A DNA stretch of 64,000 bases from Chitinophagales bacterium (GCA_019638515.1 JAHBTS010000003.1:1-64000); one strand, 5' to 3'; shown: positions 11,531-20,608, counted from the stretch's first letter. The notes: a model not told the origin generated them from the letters alone. Numbers and translations: made by a program.

Positions 11531-13417
11531 ATGCATTACTTAAGTGCTGAAAAGCTCAGCAAGGTTTTTGCCGAAAAACCAATTTTCACAGATCTCACAT
11601 TCCATATTTCTAAAGGCGATAAAATTTGTTTGGTAGCAGCCAACGGTAGCGGTAAAACTACATTGCTAAAAATTTTAGCAGGAAAAGAAGTACCCGAAAG
11701 CGGTAAAGTTTGGATTCATAAAGATGTAAGGTTGAGTTTCTTAGACCAAGATCCTGAGTTGGAAGAAAACAAAACCGTGTTGGAAAATATCTTTAGCCAC
11801 AACCATCCGGTAGTGCAAGCAGTAAAAGAATACGAGCTACTTGCCGAAGCTGCTACCGACAGCGATGCGCTCCAACACGCTATGGGCAAAATGGACGAAC
11901 TGAATGCATGGAATTTTGAAAGTTTGGTTCATCAGGTATTGAATAAATTAAACATACACCGATTAGAGCAACCCGTTGCCAAACTAAGCGGAGGACAGCG
12001 CAAACGCTTAGCCTTGGCAAAAGTACTCATAGACCTTTCCTTTTTTGAGCAGCACACACTGTTGGTATTAGACGAGCCAACCAACCACCTCGATTTTGAA
12101 ATGATAGACTGGCTCAGTCATTTTCTTTCGGCAGAAAACAACACCCTGCTGCTGGTATCGCACGACCGCTACTTTTTAGATGAAGTATGTAACGAAGTAT
12201 GGGAACTGGAAAACGGCAACCTCTACTTTCACCAAGGCGATTACGCTTACTACTTAGTAAAAAAAGTAGAGCGTGAAATTGCCGAAAATGCCAGTATTGA
12301 AAAGGCGCAAAACCGCTTTAGAAAAGAATTGGAATGGATGCGCAGGCAACCCAAAGCACGCACTACAAAATCGAAAAGCCGTATTGATGCTTTTTATGAA
12401 GTAGAAGAAAAAGCACACTCGGGCAAAAAACATGAACAGCTGCAATTACAAGTAAAAATGACTAGGCTTGGCGGCAAAATTTTAGAGTTTAAAAAGGTGT
12501 ATAAAGCCTTTGGCGAGCGCATTATACTCAAAGGATTCGATTACACATTTAAACGTGGAGAACGCATTGGTATTATTGGAAAAAACGGTACCGGGAAAAC
12601 CACTTTCCTAAATATGATTATGAATATGGAAAGTGCCGATTCGGGAAAAATAAACCAAGGCGAAACCGTTGTATTTGGCTACTTTTCGCAAACCGGTATC
12701 CAATTAAAAGAAGACCAACGTGTAATAGAATTTGTAAAAAATATTGCCGAACACTTTCCACTTGCCGATGGCACTAAAGTAATGGCAGGTCAATTTTTAC
12801 AACGCTTTTTATTTACACCCGAACAGCAGTTTTCGTTCATAAGTAAACTAAGCGGAGGTGAGCGCAAGCGCCTACAATTGCTGAGTGTGTTATACCAAAA
12901 CCCCAATTTTTTAATACTGGATGAACCTACCAACGATTTAGATTTGGTTACCCTTCAAGTATTAGAAGAGTTTATACAAAGCTACGAAGGCTGCCTGCTA
13001 TTGGTTTCGCACGATCGCTACTTTATGGATAAATTGGTAGATCACCTTTTTGTGTTTGAAGGCAATGGTGAAATTACCGATTTTCCGGGTAACTACACAC
13101 AATACAGGAATGAAGTGCTGGCTTCTAAGAGCACTAAAAGCGAGCCTAAAGCAATTGCGGAGCCAACAACCACTCAAGCAAAGCCTGAACAACACACTAC
13201 TAAGCGCAAGCTATCTTTTAAAGAAAAAAATGAGTTTGAGAAATTAGAAAAAGAACTACCTGCTCTCGAAAACCGCAAAGCAACTCTAAACGAACAAATT
13301 GCTGCCGGCAACTTACCTTACGAAAACCTACAACCGCTTTTAGACGAATTGGCTACCATTACCATAGAATTAGAAAATAAAGAACTGCGCTGGCTAGAGC
13401 TAAGCGAAATAGCTTAA
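11531..13417 (+). CDS. ABC-F family ATPase, Uup-like
   Basis: Soluble protein with two ABC ATPase domains and no membrane segment. The first has Walker A ANGSGKTT at about 38-45, signature LSGGQRKRLALAK, and Walker B LLVLDEPTNHLDF. The second has GKNGTGKTT, LSGGERKRLQLL and FLILDEPTNDLDL. A linker of charged helices lies between them, and a lysine/glutamate-rich coiled-coil tail occupies about 540-628. That domain order is typical of Uup, an ABC-F protein linked to ribosomes and DNA structure; other ABC-F members act as translation factors, so the exact role is not fixed. Its last 4 bases overlap the convergent TPR-like gene. Confidence 0.92.
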   Translation: MHYLSAEKLSKVFAEKPIFTDLTFHISKGDKICLVAANGSGKTTLLKILAGKEVPESGKVWIHKDVRLSFLDQDPELEENKTVLENIFSHNHPVVQAVKEYELLAEAATDSDALQHAMGKMDELNAWNFESLVHQVLNKLNIHRLEQPVAKLSGGQRKRLALAKVLIDLSFFEQHTLLVLDEPTNHLDFEMIDWLSHFLSAENNTLLLVSHDRYFLDEVCNEVWELENGNLYFHQGDYAYYLVKKVEREIAENASIEKAQNRFRKELEWMRRQPKARTTKSKSRIDAFYEVEEKAHSGKKHEQLQLQVKMTRLGGKILEFKKVYKAFGERIILKGFDYTFKRGERIGIIGKNGTGKTTFLNMIMNMESADSGKINQGETVVFGYFSQTGIQLKEDQRVIEFVKNIAEHFPLADGTKVMAGQFLQRFLFTPEQQFSFISKLSGGERKRLQLLSVLYQNPNFLILDEPTNDLDLVTLQVLEEFIQSYEGCLLLVSHDRYFMDKLVDHLFVFEGNGEITDFPGNYTQYRNEVLASKSTKSEPKAIAEPTTTQAKPEQHTTKRKLSFKEKNEFEKLEKELPALENRKATLNEQIAAGNLPYENLQPLLDELATITIELENKELRWLELSEIA

Positions 13418-14331
13418 AGCGCCTCTACTTTTGCAGCAACACTGTTTATTTTTTCATCATAAATTGCTACACCATGGTTATGGAAAAGAGCCGTAGCATA
13501 GTGTAATTCTTTTGCAGCTTCTTCTTTTTGTTTGCTTACTGCCAACGCTTCAGCAAGGTGCAGGTGAGCCAATGCAATGTATCGCCAACTAGAACCTTTT
13601 TCTATACGCGCAATAGAGTTTCTAATAAGCTTTAACCCATACTCACTATTACCCATTTCCACTTCAGAGTAGCCCAAATTCATTTGAGCTACCAATATCA
13701 TTCCGTCATCCTTCTCAGCTTTTCCAATTTCCATTATACGCTTATTTATTGCCATACGCTCGTGTACTTGCGATTCTTCCAGCAGCGAGCACAGTCTATT
13801 TAAACATAGCACAATACCGCGGTTATCGTTTATGCTTTCGTACCACCAAAGCGCCTTTGCATTATATTCCTTTAACTCCAAATTAGTTTCGCCATTACGG
13901 GCATACTGGGCACGATTATGCCAAAGCGATGCTATCATTTTAATATCCTCAATGCTGCCCGCTTCTGCTGCGGGAGCTACTGCAGCAATAGCTGCATTAA
14001 AATGTCGTTCAGATTCGGCAAATTTTTTATTCATATCATAACTTACAGAAAGTTGCCTATGTATGCTTGCCAATTCCGGCACTCGGCTATGCGATTCTAG
14101 TATTGCCAGCATGGCTTCTCCTGTTTCTTCATGCAGTTCAAAATGTACTAACTTTTGTAATGCAAACAAGAATACATCGGCACTCTTTGCCGCTTCTGCA
14201 ATATCGCCTTCTTCGATAGCGCTATAAAACTTCGCCAACGGATCTTCTAACAGTACAAAAAAATTGATGCCGCTTGCTTTCTTACAGGCATCTATGCATG
14301 CATCAAGTTGTTGATGGGGTGTGGTACTCAT
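13414..14331 (-). CDS. TPR-like helical repeat protein, paralogue 2
   Basis: A 305-residue, mostly helical protein with no signal peptide and alternating small/aromatic spacing like tetratricopeptide repeats (for example ESERHFNAAIAAV, LAHLHLAEALAVSKQKEEAAKEL). It aligns along its length with the upstream gene at 14328-15263: both share LAVSYDM, the NG-E-KAEIK/LELK-Y-AKA block, the RGI-LCLNxxxxL block and MxNGxREIEK-type segments. They are a tandem duplication. Its ATG overlaps the previous stop by 4 nt, implying translational coupling. It is the last gene of the operon starting at 17360. A scaffold role for protein interactions is inferred; no function is known. Confidence 0.8.
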   Translation of the reverse strand: MSTTPHQQLDACIDACKKASGINFFVLLEDPLAKFYSAIEEGDIAEAAKSADVFLFALQKLVHFELHEETGEAMLAILESHSRVPELASIHRQLSVSYDMNKKFAESERHFNAAIAAVAPAAEAGSIEDIKMIASLWHNRAQYARNGETNLELKEYNAKALWWYESINDNRGIVLCLNRLCSLLEESQVHERMAINKRIMEIGKAEKDDGMILVAQMNLGYSEVEMGNSEYGLKLIRNSIARIEKGSSWRYIALAHLHLAEALAVSKQKEEAAKELHYATALFHNHGVAIYDEKINSVAAKVEAL

Positions 14332-15263
14332 AACTGTGAATCAATTTTTTCTAGTTGCTCCAAAATATTATGTCGCAGTAATTTTATGCTTTCTGAATAC
14401 ACCGTAATTCCTGCCTTTGTAAATATCTCTTCAGAAAAATTACACTTCTCAAGGGCTTCCGTATTTCTTCCTGTACGATGATATGCTTCTGCTAAATTCA
14501 AATTAGCAAGTGCAGCATACCTGCCGCTGGTAGATTTTTCTATCTCCCTAACTCCATTTTCCATTAGCTTAAATCCATACGCATGGTTACCATTTTCTAT
14601 TTCGGCATATCCCCAATTAACATGTGCCAACTCACCCATAATCCAATCGCCTGTTTCGTTGGCAATAGTTACTATTCGCTGGTATATTCTAATGCGCTCC
14701 TCTATTTTATTGCTTTCTGTAAGCGTGCCAATTTGGTTAAGGCAAAGCATAATGCCCCGTTTGTAATCTATTTGCTCATACAGCAACATAGCTTTAGCTG
14801 CATACGCCTTTATCTCTGCCTTGCTTTCGCCATTGCGCACTTGCTGGCATCTATTATACCACAGCCCTGCCAATATATTGATGGCAACAGTATCGCCACT
14901 TTCTGCAAAGGGTTCTATTACTCGTACGCCTGCATGAAAATGCTCTTCAGATGCTGCAAAATTATTTTCCATATCGTAAGAAACCGCCAACTGCATGTGA
15001 ATACTGGCAATGTGCTTGGGCTTACCAATGGAGTAAAGCAAATTCAAAAAGGCATTTCCAAGATTCTTATGTAGCTCATACGCATCTATTTTTTTAATGG
15101 TATGAAGGAGTGCATTGGCATTGGATGCTGCCTTCTCGATATCATTCGCTCGAATATTTTCTTTAAACACACGAAAAGGTTCTTCTACCAAAATATGATA
15201 GTTGATGCCCAATTGCGCTTGACTTTGGCTAATTAAAGTTTCGAGTTCCAAGAAGTTGGTCAT
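14328..15263 (-). CDS. TPR-like helical repeat protein, paralogue 1
   Basis: A 311-residue all-helical cytoplasmic protein, paralogue of the gene immediately downstream. Visible TPR-like units include SEEHFHAGVRVIEPFAE, KAMLLYEQIDYKRGI and LANLNLAEAYHRTGRNTEALEKC. The last is close to a canonical TPR helix pair. It starts 4 nt after the stop of the GH16 gene and ends overlapping the next start, so all four genes at 13414-17360 look like one transcript. No catalytic motif is seen. Confidence 0.8.
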   Translation of the reverse strand: MTNFLELETLISQSQAQLGINYHILVEEPFRVFKENIRANDIEKAASNANALLHTIKKIDAYELHKNLGNAFLNLLYSIGKPKHIASIHMQLAVSYDMENNFAASEEHFHAGVRVIEPFAESGDTVAINILAGLWYNRCQQVRNGESKAEIKAYAAKAMLLYEQIDYKRGIMLCLNQIGTLTESNKIEERIRIYQRIVTIANETGDWIMGELAHVNWGYAEIENGNHAYGFKLMENGVREIEKSTSGRYAALANLNLAEAYHRTGRNTEALEKCNFSEEIFTKAGITVYSESIKLLRHNILEQLEKIDSQL

Positions 15264-15267
15264 GGAG

Positions 15268-17013
15268 TTATTCTATTTTTATGTAGTCTATTATGGTTTC
15301 TTTATCGCTTTCTAAAAATGGAATATACGATTGAGTATAGATGGTGCCATCTTGGTAAATAGGGCTTCCTATCCAAAGAAACATGTGCTTATTGGGAATA
15401 GCGCAATACTCGGGTGTAAAGCAGGCTGTTTCTTTACCGTCAATAAACATACGCACCTTCTGCGGCTCCCATATTACTTCAAAAGTATGGAAGCGCTTAA
15501 ACCAATCCGGAGATAAATCTTCTCCTAAAATATTGGCTGATTTTTGAGGAAAGCGGTCTATGGAATACTTACCATTCCATCGTTCTTCGCCCGGCTTTAG
15601 TAGCACATCTTTATGGCGCATGTAATCAATAATGGCATAGTTTATATTGCACATTCTATCCCACGCCTGCCACTCGCGGGTAGAACTCCACACTTCAAAA
15701 TCTATTTCATACAGTTGCGTATTCCAAACCGGATCGCGCAAATAATTGTAAGGATTGGTTGTATCAATGGGGTCGGCATTCTGCTGGTACAACCATATAT
15801 TGTGAATAATGCCATTAGGGCAACCTCCTCTTCCTATCATAGGAGCCAACTTGGCACGAATAGTTACATGCCCATACTTAAATGTTTGCCCCATTTTTAT
15901 TTCGCCCCAAGTTTTTTGCTTTTTAGCTTCGGTGGAACCGGGAATTAAAAGCCGAATGCCGTTTTTGCTGATGCTCACATTTTCTTTCCGCTGACCGAAA
16001 GATGCTCTTACAAGCGGAGTTTTAGCAATTTTACCGGTATAGAAATCATCGTGATTCCAATCTTCGGTAATAATATCCTTAAACCATCCGGTGCAAGTAT
16101 CGCACAGTCTCTTCTCGCTGCTATCGAAAGGAATATAAAGCCGCCCAAGCGTTGTATCATTAGTGCCATCGAAACGCTCTTCTAAGAATGTAAACTTAAA
16201 ATGTTTAGGCCCTACATAAGCTGTATTATCTAAATAATTTCGGTCGTTATTTTTCCTAATAGCAGCAAAAGGATTGGTGTGTTTCCAATCGGTTTGTTGC
16301 TGCATGATACTTGCAACAGTATCGGTTTGCACTACTAATGCAAATTCATAATTGCCTGGGCGTGCCGGTGTTTGCGAATCATCATCTGTTTCGTTCTTGG
16401 GGTCTAAACCTATACTGTAAGGAATAAAAGCCGTACGCTTTTCCCCTGCTGCCAATGTGATTGGCACTACTTGAGATGCACCATAAAAATTGTCTAAAAT
16501 TTCGGCAGTATCGCTAGTAGTATTTACATTATACCAATAAGTTGTATTCTGGTAAAACACGCGTAAATAAAAGGTTTGAGCATGTTTTAACTTGTTGGCA
16601 ATGTCCACCTTAGCAAATAATTTATTGGCACTCAAGCACGGATTAGGGAAGGCTACTTCGGCATACTTGTATATAGTATCTGCGTAGCGATATACACAAC
16701 TGGGGCTATAAACATGCGTGTAATGCAAATTAAAATCAGGATGATGTCCTAATGGTTTAAATGAAACTTCGGCACCGCAATGGGCTTGTATAGTTGCTTT
16801 GTTTTGCAATTGAAGCTCCGGGAAAGAACTTTCTAACTGCTGCACACGATAATAGCTATAAGGCAACTTGCGCAACAAAAGCACCGAATCAAAATATGTG
16901 CGATTGGCAAGTACTTCTTTGTAATAATTCTTCTCTTTACAAAGCAATACTACTACTGCCGCCAATGCAGCTAACGAAACTAAAACAGGAAATAGAGGGT
17001 TGGATTTTTTCAT
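15268..17013 (-). CDS. Membrane-anchored GH16-domain protein
   Basis: 581 residues. One N-terminal membrane segment (about 8-25) is followed by a periplasmic/external part. The N-terminal 270 residues form a beta-rich region with no family I recognise. The C-terminal half (about 300-581) is a glycoside hydrolase family 16 fold. It contains the catalytic signature EIDFE at 436-440 (E-x-D-x-E, both catalytic glutamates present), a preceding region GGCPNGIIHNIW, and the strand pair FHTFEVIWEPQKVRMFIDGKE that closes GH16 active sites. GH16 enzymes cleave beta-1,3 or beta-1,3/1,4 glucans, agars, carrageenans and similar; the substrate here cannot be read. The start ATG overlaps the stop of the upstream lipoprotein gene (TAATG). 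Substrate specificity is open, but the GH16 assignment is fairly firm. Confidence 0.85.
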   Translation of the reverse strand: MKKSNPLFPVLVSLAALAAVVVLLCKEKNYYKEVLANRTYFDSVLLLRKLPYSYYRVQQLESSFPELQLQNKATIQAHCGAEVSFKPLGHHPDFNLHYTHVYSPSCVYRYADTIYKYAEVAFPNPCLSANKLFAKVDIANKLKHAQTFYLRVFYQNTTYWYNVNTTSDTAEILDNFYGASQVVPITLAAGEKRTAFIPYSIGLDPKNETDDDSQTPARPGNYEFALVVQTDTVASIMQQQTDWKHTNPFAAIRKNNDRNYLDNTAYVGPKHFKFTFLEERFDGTNDTTLGRLYIPFDSSEKRLCDTCTGWFKDIITEDWNHDDFYTGKIAKTPLVRASFGQRKENVSISKNGIRLLIPGSTEAKKQKTWGEIKMGQTFKYGHVTIRAKLAPMIGRGGCPNGIIHNIWLYQQNADPIDTTNPYNYLRDPVWNTQLYEIDFEVWSSTREWQAWDRMCNINYAIIDYMRHKDVLLKPGEERWNGKYSIDRFPQKSANILGEDLSPDWFKRFHTFEVIWEPQKVRMFIDGKETACFTPEYCAIPNKHMFLWIGSPIYQDGTIYTQSYIPFLESDKETIIDYIKIE

Positions 17014-17360
17014 TACTTTTCGGCTTGTATTGCAGCTTGCTGCTTACTTATTTCAACAATCATATTCTTGTAAATGCTATCCAAAATAGCTGCATGTTGT
17101 AAGTAGTAATTGAAACTTTCAAAAAACTGCTGCTCAGAAATTCCATGCTTTGCAAACACGCCTTTATAGAGTGCTTTTGTTCTGCTTTCGGTAGAGTTAT
17201 CGGCTTCGCCTTCTCTATTGGCTAAGCCATCGGCATAATGAATATCTTGCAACACCAATTGCATTTTATCTGCCTCAATTAAATTGCTTGGAGCACTTTG
17301 CCGATTAGAGTTGCAAGCACACAGCAATCCGATACATAAAAACAATAAATACTTTTGCAT
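17013..17360 (-). CDS. DUF4296-type lipoprotein
   Basis: 115 residues from the ATG at 17360. This start places the lipobox LLCAC at the right distance (Cys at about 16); an in-frame start 7 codons earlier would overlap the divergent yggS start. The mature part has the DUF4296 pattern: DKMQLVLQDIHYADGLAN, then ALYKGVFAKHGISEQQFFESFNYY, then a C-terminal helix. This small Bacteroidota lipoprotein family has no known function. It is first in the operon with the GH16 gene, coupled by TAATG. Only 13 bp separate it from the divergent gene. Confidence 0.8.
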   Translation of the reverse strand: MQKYLLFLCIGLLCACNSNRQSAPSNLIEADKMQLVLQDIHYADGLANREGEADNSTESRTKALYKGVFAKHGISEQQFFESFNYYLQHAAILDSIYKNMIVEISKQQAAIQAEK

Positions 17361-17373
17361 GGTAAATTGAAGT

Positions 17374-18045
17374 ATGAACATAACTGCTTTTGAAGAAATA
17401 AAATATGAATTAAATCAACACAAAGCAAGATTAGTAGCTGTTTCTAAGACACAATCTATTGAAAAGATAGCTGCACTGTACCATGCCGGACAACGCATTT
17501 TTGGCGAAAACAAAGTACAGGAAATGTGTGATAAACAATCTGTGCTCCCAAACAATATAGAATGGCATTTAATAGGTCATTTGCAACGCAACAAAGTAAA
17601 GTATATTGCTCCTTTTGTGAGTATGATACATTCCGTAGATAGTATGAAACTATTACAGGAAATAAACAAACAAGCGCTTAACAATAATAGAATTATTGCT
17701 TGTTTACTTCAATTTCATATTGCACAAGAAGAAACAAAATTTGGATTAAACGAAGCAGAAGCAAGCCAACTGCTACAATCTCCTACATTCTTAGAAATGA
17801 AAAATATTGCCATTTGCGGTGTAATGGGTATGGCAACCAATACAAACAACAAAGCGCTTATTAAACAAGAGTTTATGCAACTGCAATCTATTTTCGATAG
17901 CCTGAAAATACAGCACTTTAAAAATGATTCACGTTTTAAAGAAATTTCGATGGGCATGAGCAGCGACTATAAAATTGCACTGCAATGCGGCAGCACCTTG
18001 GTGCGTATAGGTAGCAAACTATTTGGCGAAAGAAACTATGAATAA
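17374..18045 (+). CDS. YggS-family pyridoxal-phosphate homeostasis protein
   Basis: A PLP-binding TIM-barrel protein that buffers PLP and affects amino and keto acid balance; no classic enzyme activity is known for the family. Signatures: RLVAVSKTQS with the PLP lysine at 25, RIFGENKVQEM, WHLIGHLQRNKVKY, a GVMGMA strand, and the closing SMGMSSDYKIALQCGSTLVRIGSKLFGER. The length of 223 is normal. It is divergent from the DUF4296 gene and overlaps the convergent oxyR end by 10 nt. Confidence 0.94.
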   Translation: MNITAFEEIKYELNQHKARLVAVSKTQSIEKIAALYHAGQRIFGENKVQEMCDKQSVLPNNIEWHLIGHLQRNKVKYIAPFVSMIHSVDSMKLLQEINKQALNNNRIIACLLQFHIAQEETKFGLNEAEASQLLQSPTFLEMKNIAICGVMGMATNTNNKALIKQEFMQLQSIFDSLKIQHFKNDSRFKEISMGMSSDYKIALQCGSTLVRIGSKLFGERNYE

Positions 18046-18980
18046 GCAGGAATAACGGCAATGCCTCCATCTTTAAAATTTTGGCTTATGATACCCTGCA
18101 CATATTGCTGAACATGCGTAGCGATAAGCATATTTAAGCGCTCCTTTGCATTTCCTCTTTTGTATAGCAAACTCACTTGCCGCACCGGCTTTGGCTGTTT
18201 AAATTTACGCAAGCCCAACTTGCGGGTGCTATCTAAACCAAGGCAAAATAATTCCGGTAAAATTGTAATTCCATTATTGGCTTCTACTAATTGCAGCAAG
18301 GTTTCCATACTGCCTGTTTTAATCTTAAAATTACTATGCTTGGGAGTGCTTCTTTTAAGATTGCAAATGTGCTCGAACTGCGAACTTAAGCAGTTGCCTT
18401 CTTCCAGCATCCACACTCTTTCGGTTTGAATATCGCTCGGCATTACATACTTTTTCATTTTGGTTTCTCTGGAAGAAACAAACACATGCAGCGGCTCTAA
18501 ATACAGTGGCATTTCTACCATATCTTTTTGAAAGAGAGGCGTAGCAGCAATAGCAGCATTCACTTCGCCCGCCCTTAACTTCTCCAATAAGATTGGTGTT
18601 TGCAGCTCACTTACATACAATTTTAAATCGGGATACAAACCACCCAGAGTTGCCAAAGCAGGCATCAAAGCGGGTGCAATAGTTGGTATAACGGCAAGGT
18701 GATACTCTCCATAAATTTTAGTACTGGCACTAGCCGCAATATCTTGCAGCAATGCCACTTGCTGAACAATCTGCTGCGCCTGCAAAAGTACCTCGGCCCC
18801 AACCTCTGTAATGGCAACCGGAGTTATTGAACGGTCAAAAATTTGAACATTTAGCTCCTCCTCCAACTTTTGAATCATAGCGCTTAAAGTTGGTTGTGTT
18901 ACAAAACAAGCTGCTGCTGCCTTTCCAAAATTTCGATACTGCTTTACCGCCAGTATATATTCTAACTGCTGAAAATTCAT
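18036..18980 (-). CDS. oxyR: LysR-type peroxide sensor OxyR
   Basis: 314 residues. The N-terminal winged HTH is MNFQQLEYILAVKQYRNFGKAAAACFVTQPTLS; the effector domain starts at about 92. The redox pair is present: Cys197 and Cys206 in GNC-N8-C, separated by eight residues. This matches the Cys199/Cys208 spacing and context (GHCLRDQ) of E. coli OxyR. Peroxide oxidises the pair and switches the tetramer to activate defence genes. It is divergent from the cytochrome c peroxidase gene. An ATAG-N7-CTAT-type operator lies directly next to its start codon, consistent with autoregulation. The C-terminal end overlaps yggS by 10 nt. Confidence 0.95.
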   Translation of the reverse strand: MNFQQLEYILAVKQYRNFGKAAAACFVTQPTLSAMIQKLEEELNVQIFDRSITPVAITEVGAEVLLQAQQIVQQVALLQDIAASASTKIYGEYHLAVIPTIAPALMPALATLGGLYPDLKLYVSELQTPILLEKLRAGEVNAAIAATPLFQKDMVEMPLYLEPLHVFVSSRETKMKKYVMPSDIQTERVWMLEEGNCLSSQFEHICNLKRSTPKHSNFKIKTGSMETLLQLVEANNGITILPELFCLGLDSTRKLGLRKFKQPKPVRQVSLLYKRGNAKERLNMLIATHVQQYVQGIISQNFKDGGIAVIPAYS

Positions 18981-18981
18981 T

Positions 18982-19023
18982 ATAGATAAAATCTATTACA
19001 ATTATAGAAATTATTATTTCTAT
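18982..19023. promoter_or_regulatory. OxyR operator between oxyR and the peroxidase gene
   Basis: ATAG at 18982, CTAT at 18993 and ATAG at 19004 are each separated by exactly 7 bp, the architecture known for OxyR tetramer sites. The fourth element is off by shift (TATT at 19015, or CTAT at 19020). The span 19004-19023 is also a near-perfect 20-bp palindrome, ATAGAAA-N6-TTTCTAT. The site abuts the oxyR start and ends close to the -33 region of the peroxidase promoter, suiting both repression of oxyR and activation of the peroxidase. Confidence 0.82.
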
Positions 19024-19039
19024 CTATAAAAAAACACTA

Positions 19040-19047
19040 TAACTTTG
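19040..19047 (+). promoter_or_regulatory. -7 box of the cytochrome c peroxidase gene
   Basis: TAACTTTG followed by CAG, 19 bp before the ATG at 19067 and just downstream of the OxyR operator. Confidence 0.65.
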
Positions 19048-19066
19048 CAGCACTAAACCAAAAAAC

Positions 19067-20146
19067 ATGAAACATTTACTTTACTTGTTATTAGCCATAT
19101 TACTCTTACAATCTTGTAATAACAGCAACAAAACTCCACAAGAGCAAACAACCGATTCAACAACACTTTCTGCAGATGCGGAGCGCTTTTTACTACAAGA
19201 TGCTCAGGAGGTATTTGAAGCACTTCCTGCACGAGCAGAAAGCCAAACTAATTTACTAACCGAAGAAAAAATATTGCTGGGCAAGGCACTGTATCACGAT
19301 GCTCGCTTATCTAAAACAGGAAACAACAGTTGCAATTCTTGCCACAACTTAAACACCTTTGGCGTAGATAATAAAAGCACCTCTGCAGGCGATGCAGGCA
19401 AAAATGGCGATAGAAATTCACCCACCGTTTTAAATGCAGCTTTTCATAAAATACAATTTTGGGATGGAAGAGCAAACGATGTAGAACAGCAAGCAGGAAT
19501 GCCCATCTTAAATCCGGTTGAAATGGCAATTCCATCTGAGGCATTCTTAGTTAAGCGATTAAAGGAAATTAAAGAATACCAAGAATTGTTTGGCAAGGCT
19601 TTTCCTAACGATAAAGATCCATTAACCTTCAAAAATATTCAGAATGCAATAGCTGCTTTTGAGCGCACATTGGTTACGCCTTCTGCATTCGATAACTACT
19701 TAAACGGACAAACCGATGCACTTACAGCACAGCAAAAAGCCGGCTTACGCGAGTTCTTAACTATTGGCTGCCAGCAATGCCATGCAGGCGCAACATTAGG
19801 AGGCACCATGCTGCAAAAATTCGGACTTTTCAGCAACTATTGGGAACATACAAAATCTGCCACACACGATAAAGGAAGATTCCAAGAAACAAAAAATGAA
19901 GGTGATGAATTTGTGTTCAAATCCTGTGGTTTACGCAACTGTGCCGAAACATATCCATACTTCCACGATGGTAGCGTAAGCGATTTAAAAGAAGCCGTGC
20001 GCATTATGGCAAAAACTCAGCTAAACAAAGACTTGAGTGAAGAACAAGTTGGTTCCATCACTGCATTTCTAAATTCATTAACCGGAAAGTTACCACAAGA
20101 AGCTACAGTAGTTCCCGATTGGGTACCACAGGTTAAAACAAACTAA
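19067..20146 (+). CDS. Di-haem cytochrome c peroxidase, lipoprotein
   Basis: Reduces hydrogen peroxide to water with electrons from cytochromes in the periplasm. The signal ends at lipobox LLQSC (Cys17), so it is a membrane-anchored lipoprotein. Two c-type haem sites: CNSCH at 89-93 and CQQCH at 235-239. Between them lies the MauG/CcpA-type segment GDRNSPTVLNAAFHKIQFWDGRANDVEQQAGMP, split over the calcium and interface region. The later CGLRNCAETYPYFHDGSV segment is typical of the C-terminal haem domain. Length 359 is normal. The OxyR operator upstream makes it a likely peroxide-induced gene. Confidence 0.95.
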   Translation: MKHLLYLLLAILLLQSCNNSNKTPQEQTTDSTTLSADAERFLLQDAQEVFEALPARAESQTNLLTEEKILLGKALYHDARLSKTGNNSCNSCHNLNTFGVDNKSTSAGDAGKNGDRNSPTVLNAAFHKIQFWDGRANDVEQQAGMPILNPVEMAIPSEAFLVKRLKEIKEYQELFGKAFPNDKDPLTFKNIQNAIAAFERTLVTPSAFDNYLNGQTDALTAQQKAGLREFLTIGCQQCHAGATLGGTMLQKFGLFSNYWEHTKSATHDKGRFQETKNEGDEFVFKSCGLRNCAETYPYFHDGSVSDLKEAVRIMAKTQLNKDLSEEQVGSITAFLNSLTGKLPQEATVVPDWVPQVKTN

Positions 20147-20170
20147 AAAGTGGGTTTTGTTTTTGAAAGT

Positions 20171-20202
20171 AAGCAGTTTGAAAATTTCAAGCTGCTTTTT
20201 TT
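20171..20202. terminator. Bidirectional hairpin terminator
   Basis: AAGCAG-TTTGAA pairs with TTCAAGCTGCTT around a short loop, with one G-U style mismatch, followed by a run of T on the plus strand. It lies between the convergent peroxidase and QueD-like genes. Confidence 0.75.
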
Positions 20203-20608
20203 ATGCAGGAAACTCAAAGTAATTGCGCTCAGTTTCCCAAAGACGGACTGCTAAATCGTACTTATCTTCTAAGCATGCACGAATAAGGTTGTATATCACC
20301 ACTACAATATTTTCGCCTGTGGGATTTAGGTCTTTAAACTCTACAGTATCTAAGTTTAAGTTTTTATGATCGAAGCGCTCAATCACTTCTTTTTGAATAA
20401 TACTATTTAGTATTTTCAAATCAATTAAGTATCCGGTTTCGGGATCTACCTCTCCCATTATCTTTACTTCCACCACATAATTGTGCCCATGCCAATTGGG
20501 GTTATTGCACAATCCAAATACCTCATTGTTTTTCTCGTGGCTCCATTCCTTTCTATATAACCTGTGTGCGGCATTAAAATGGGCTTTTCTGAATACGGCT
20601 ACTCTCAT
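20201..20608 (-). CDS. 6-pyruvoyl-tetrahydropterin synthase / QueD-like enzyme
   Basis: 135 residues, one PTPS fold. Zinc ligands are His15 (FNAAHRL), His40 and His42 (NWHGHNY), with the catalytic Cys34 in LCNNPNW. The later FDHKNLN (catalytic His) and PTGENI motifs are also present. In bacteria this family usually makes 6-carboxy-tetrahydropterin for queuosine (QueD), but the fold also serves pterin synthesis. No other queuosine gene is nearby, so the exact product stays open. Confidence 0.9.
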   Translation of the reverse strand: MRVAVFRKAHFNAAHRLYRKEWSHEKNNEVFGLCNNPNWHGHNYVVEVKIMGEVDPETGYLIDLKILNSIIQKEVIERFDHKNLNLDTVEFKDLNPTGENIVVVIYNLIRACLEDKYDLAVRLWETERNYFEFPA

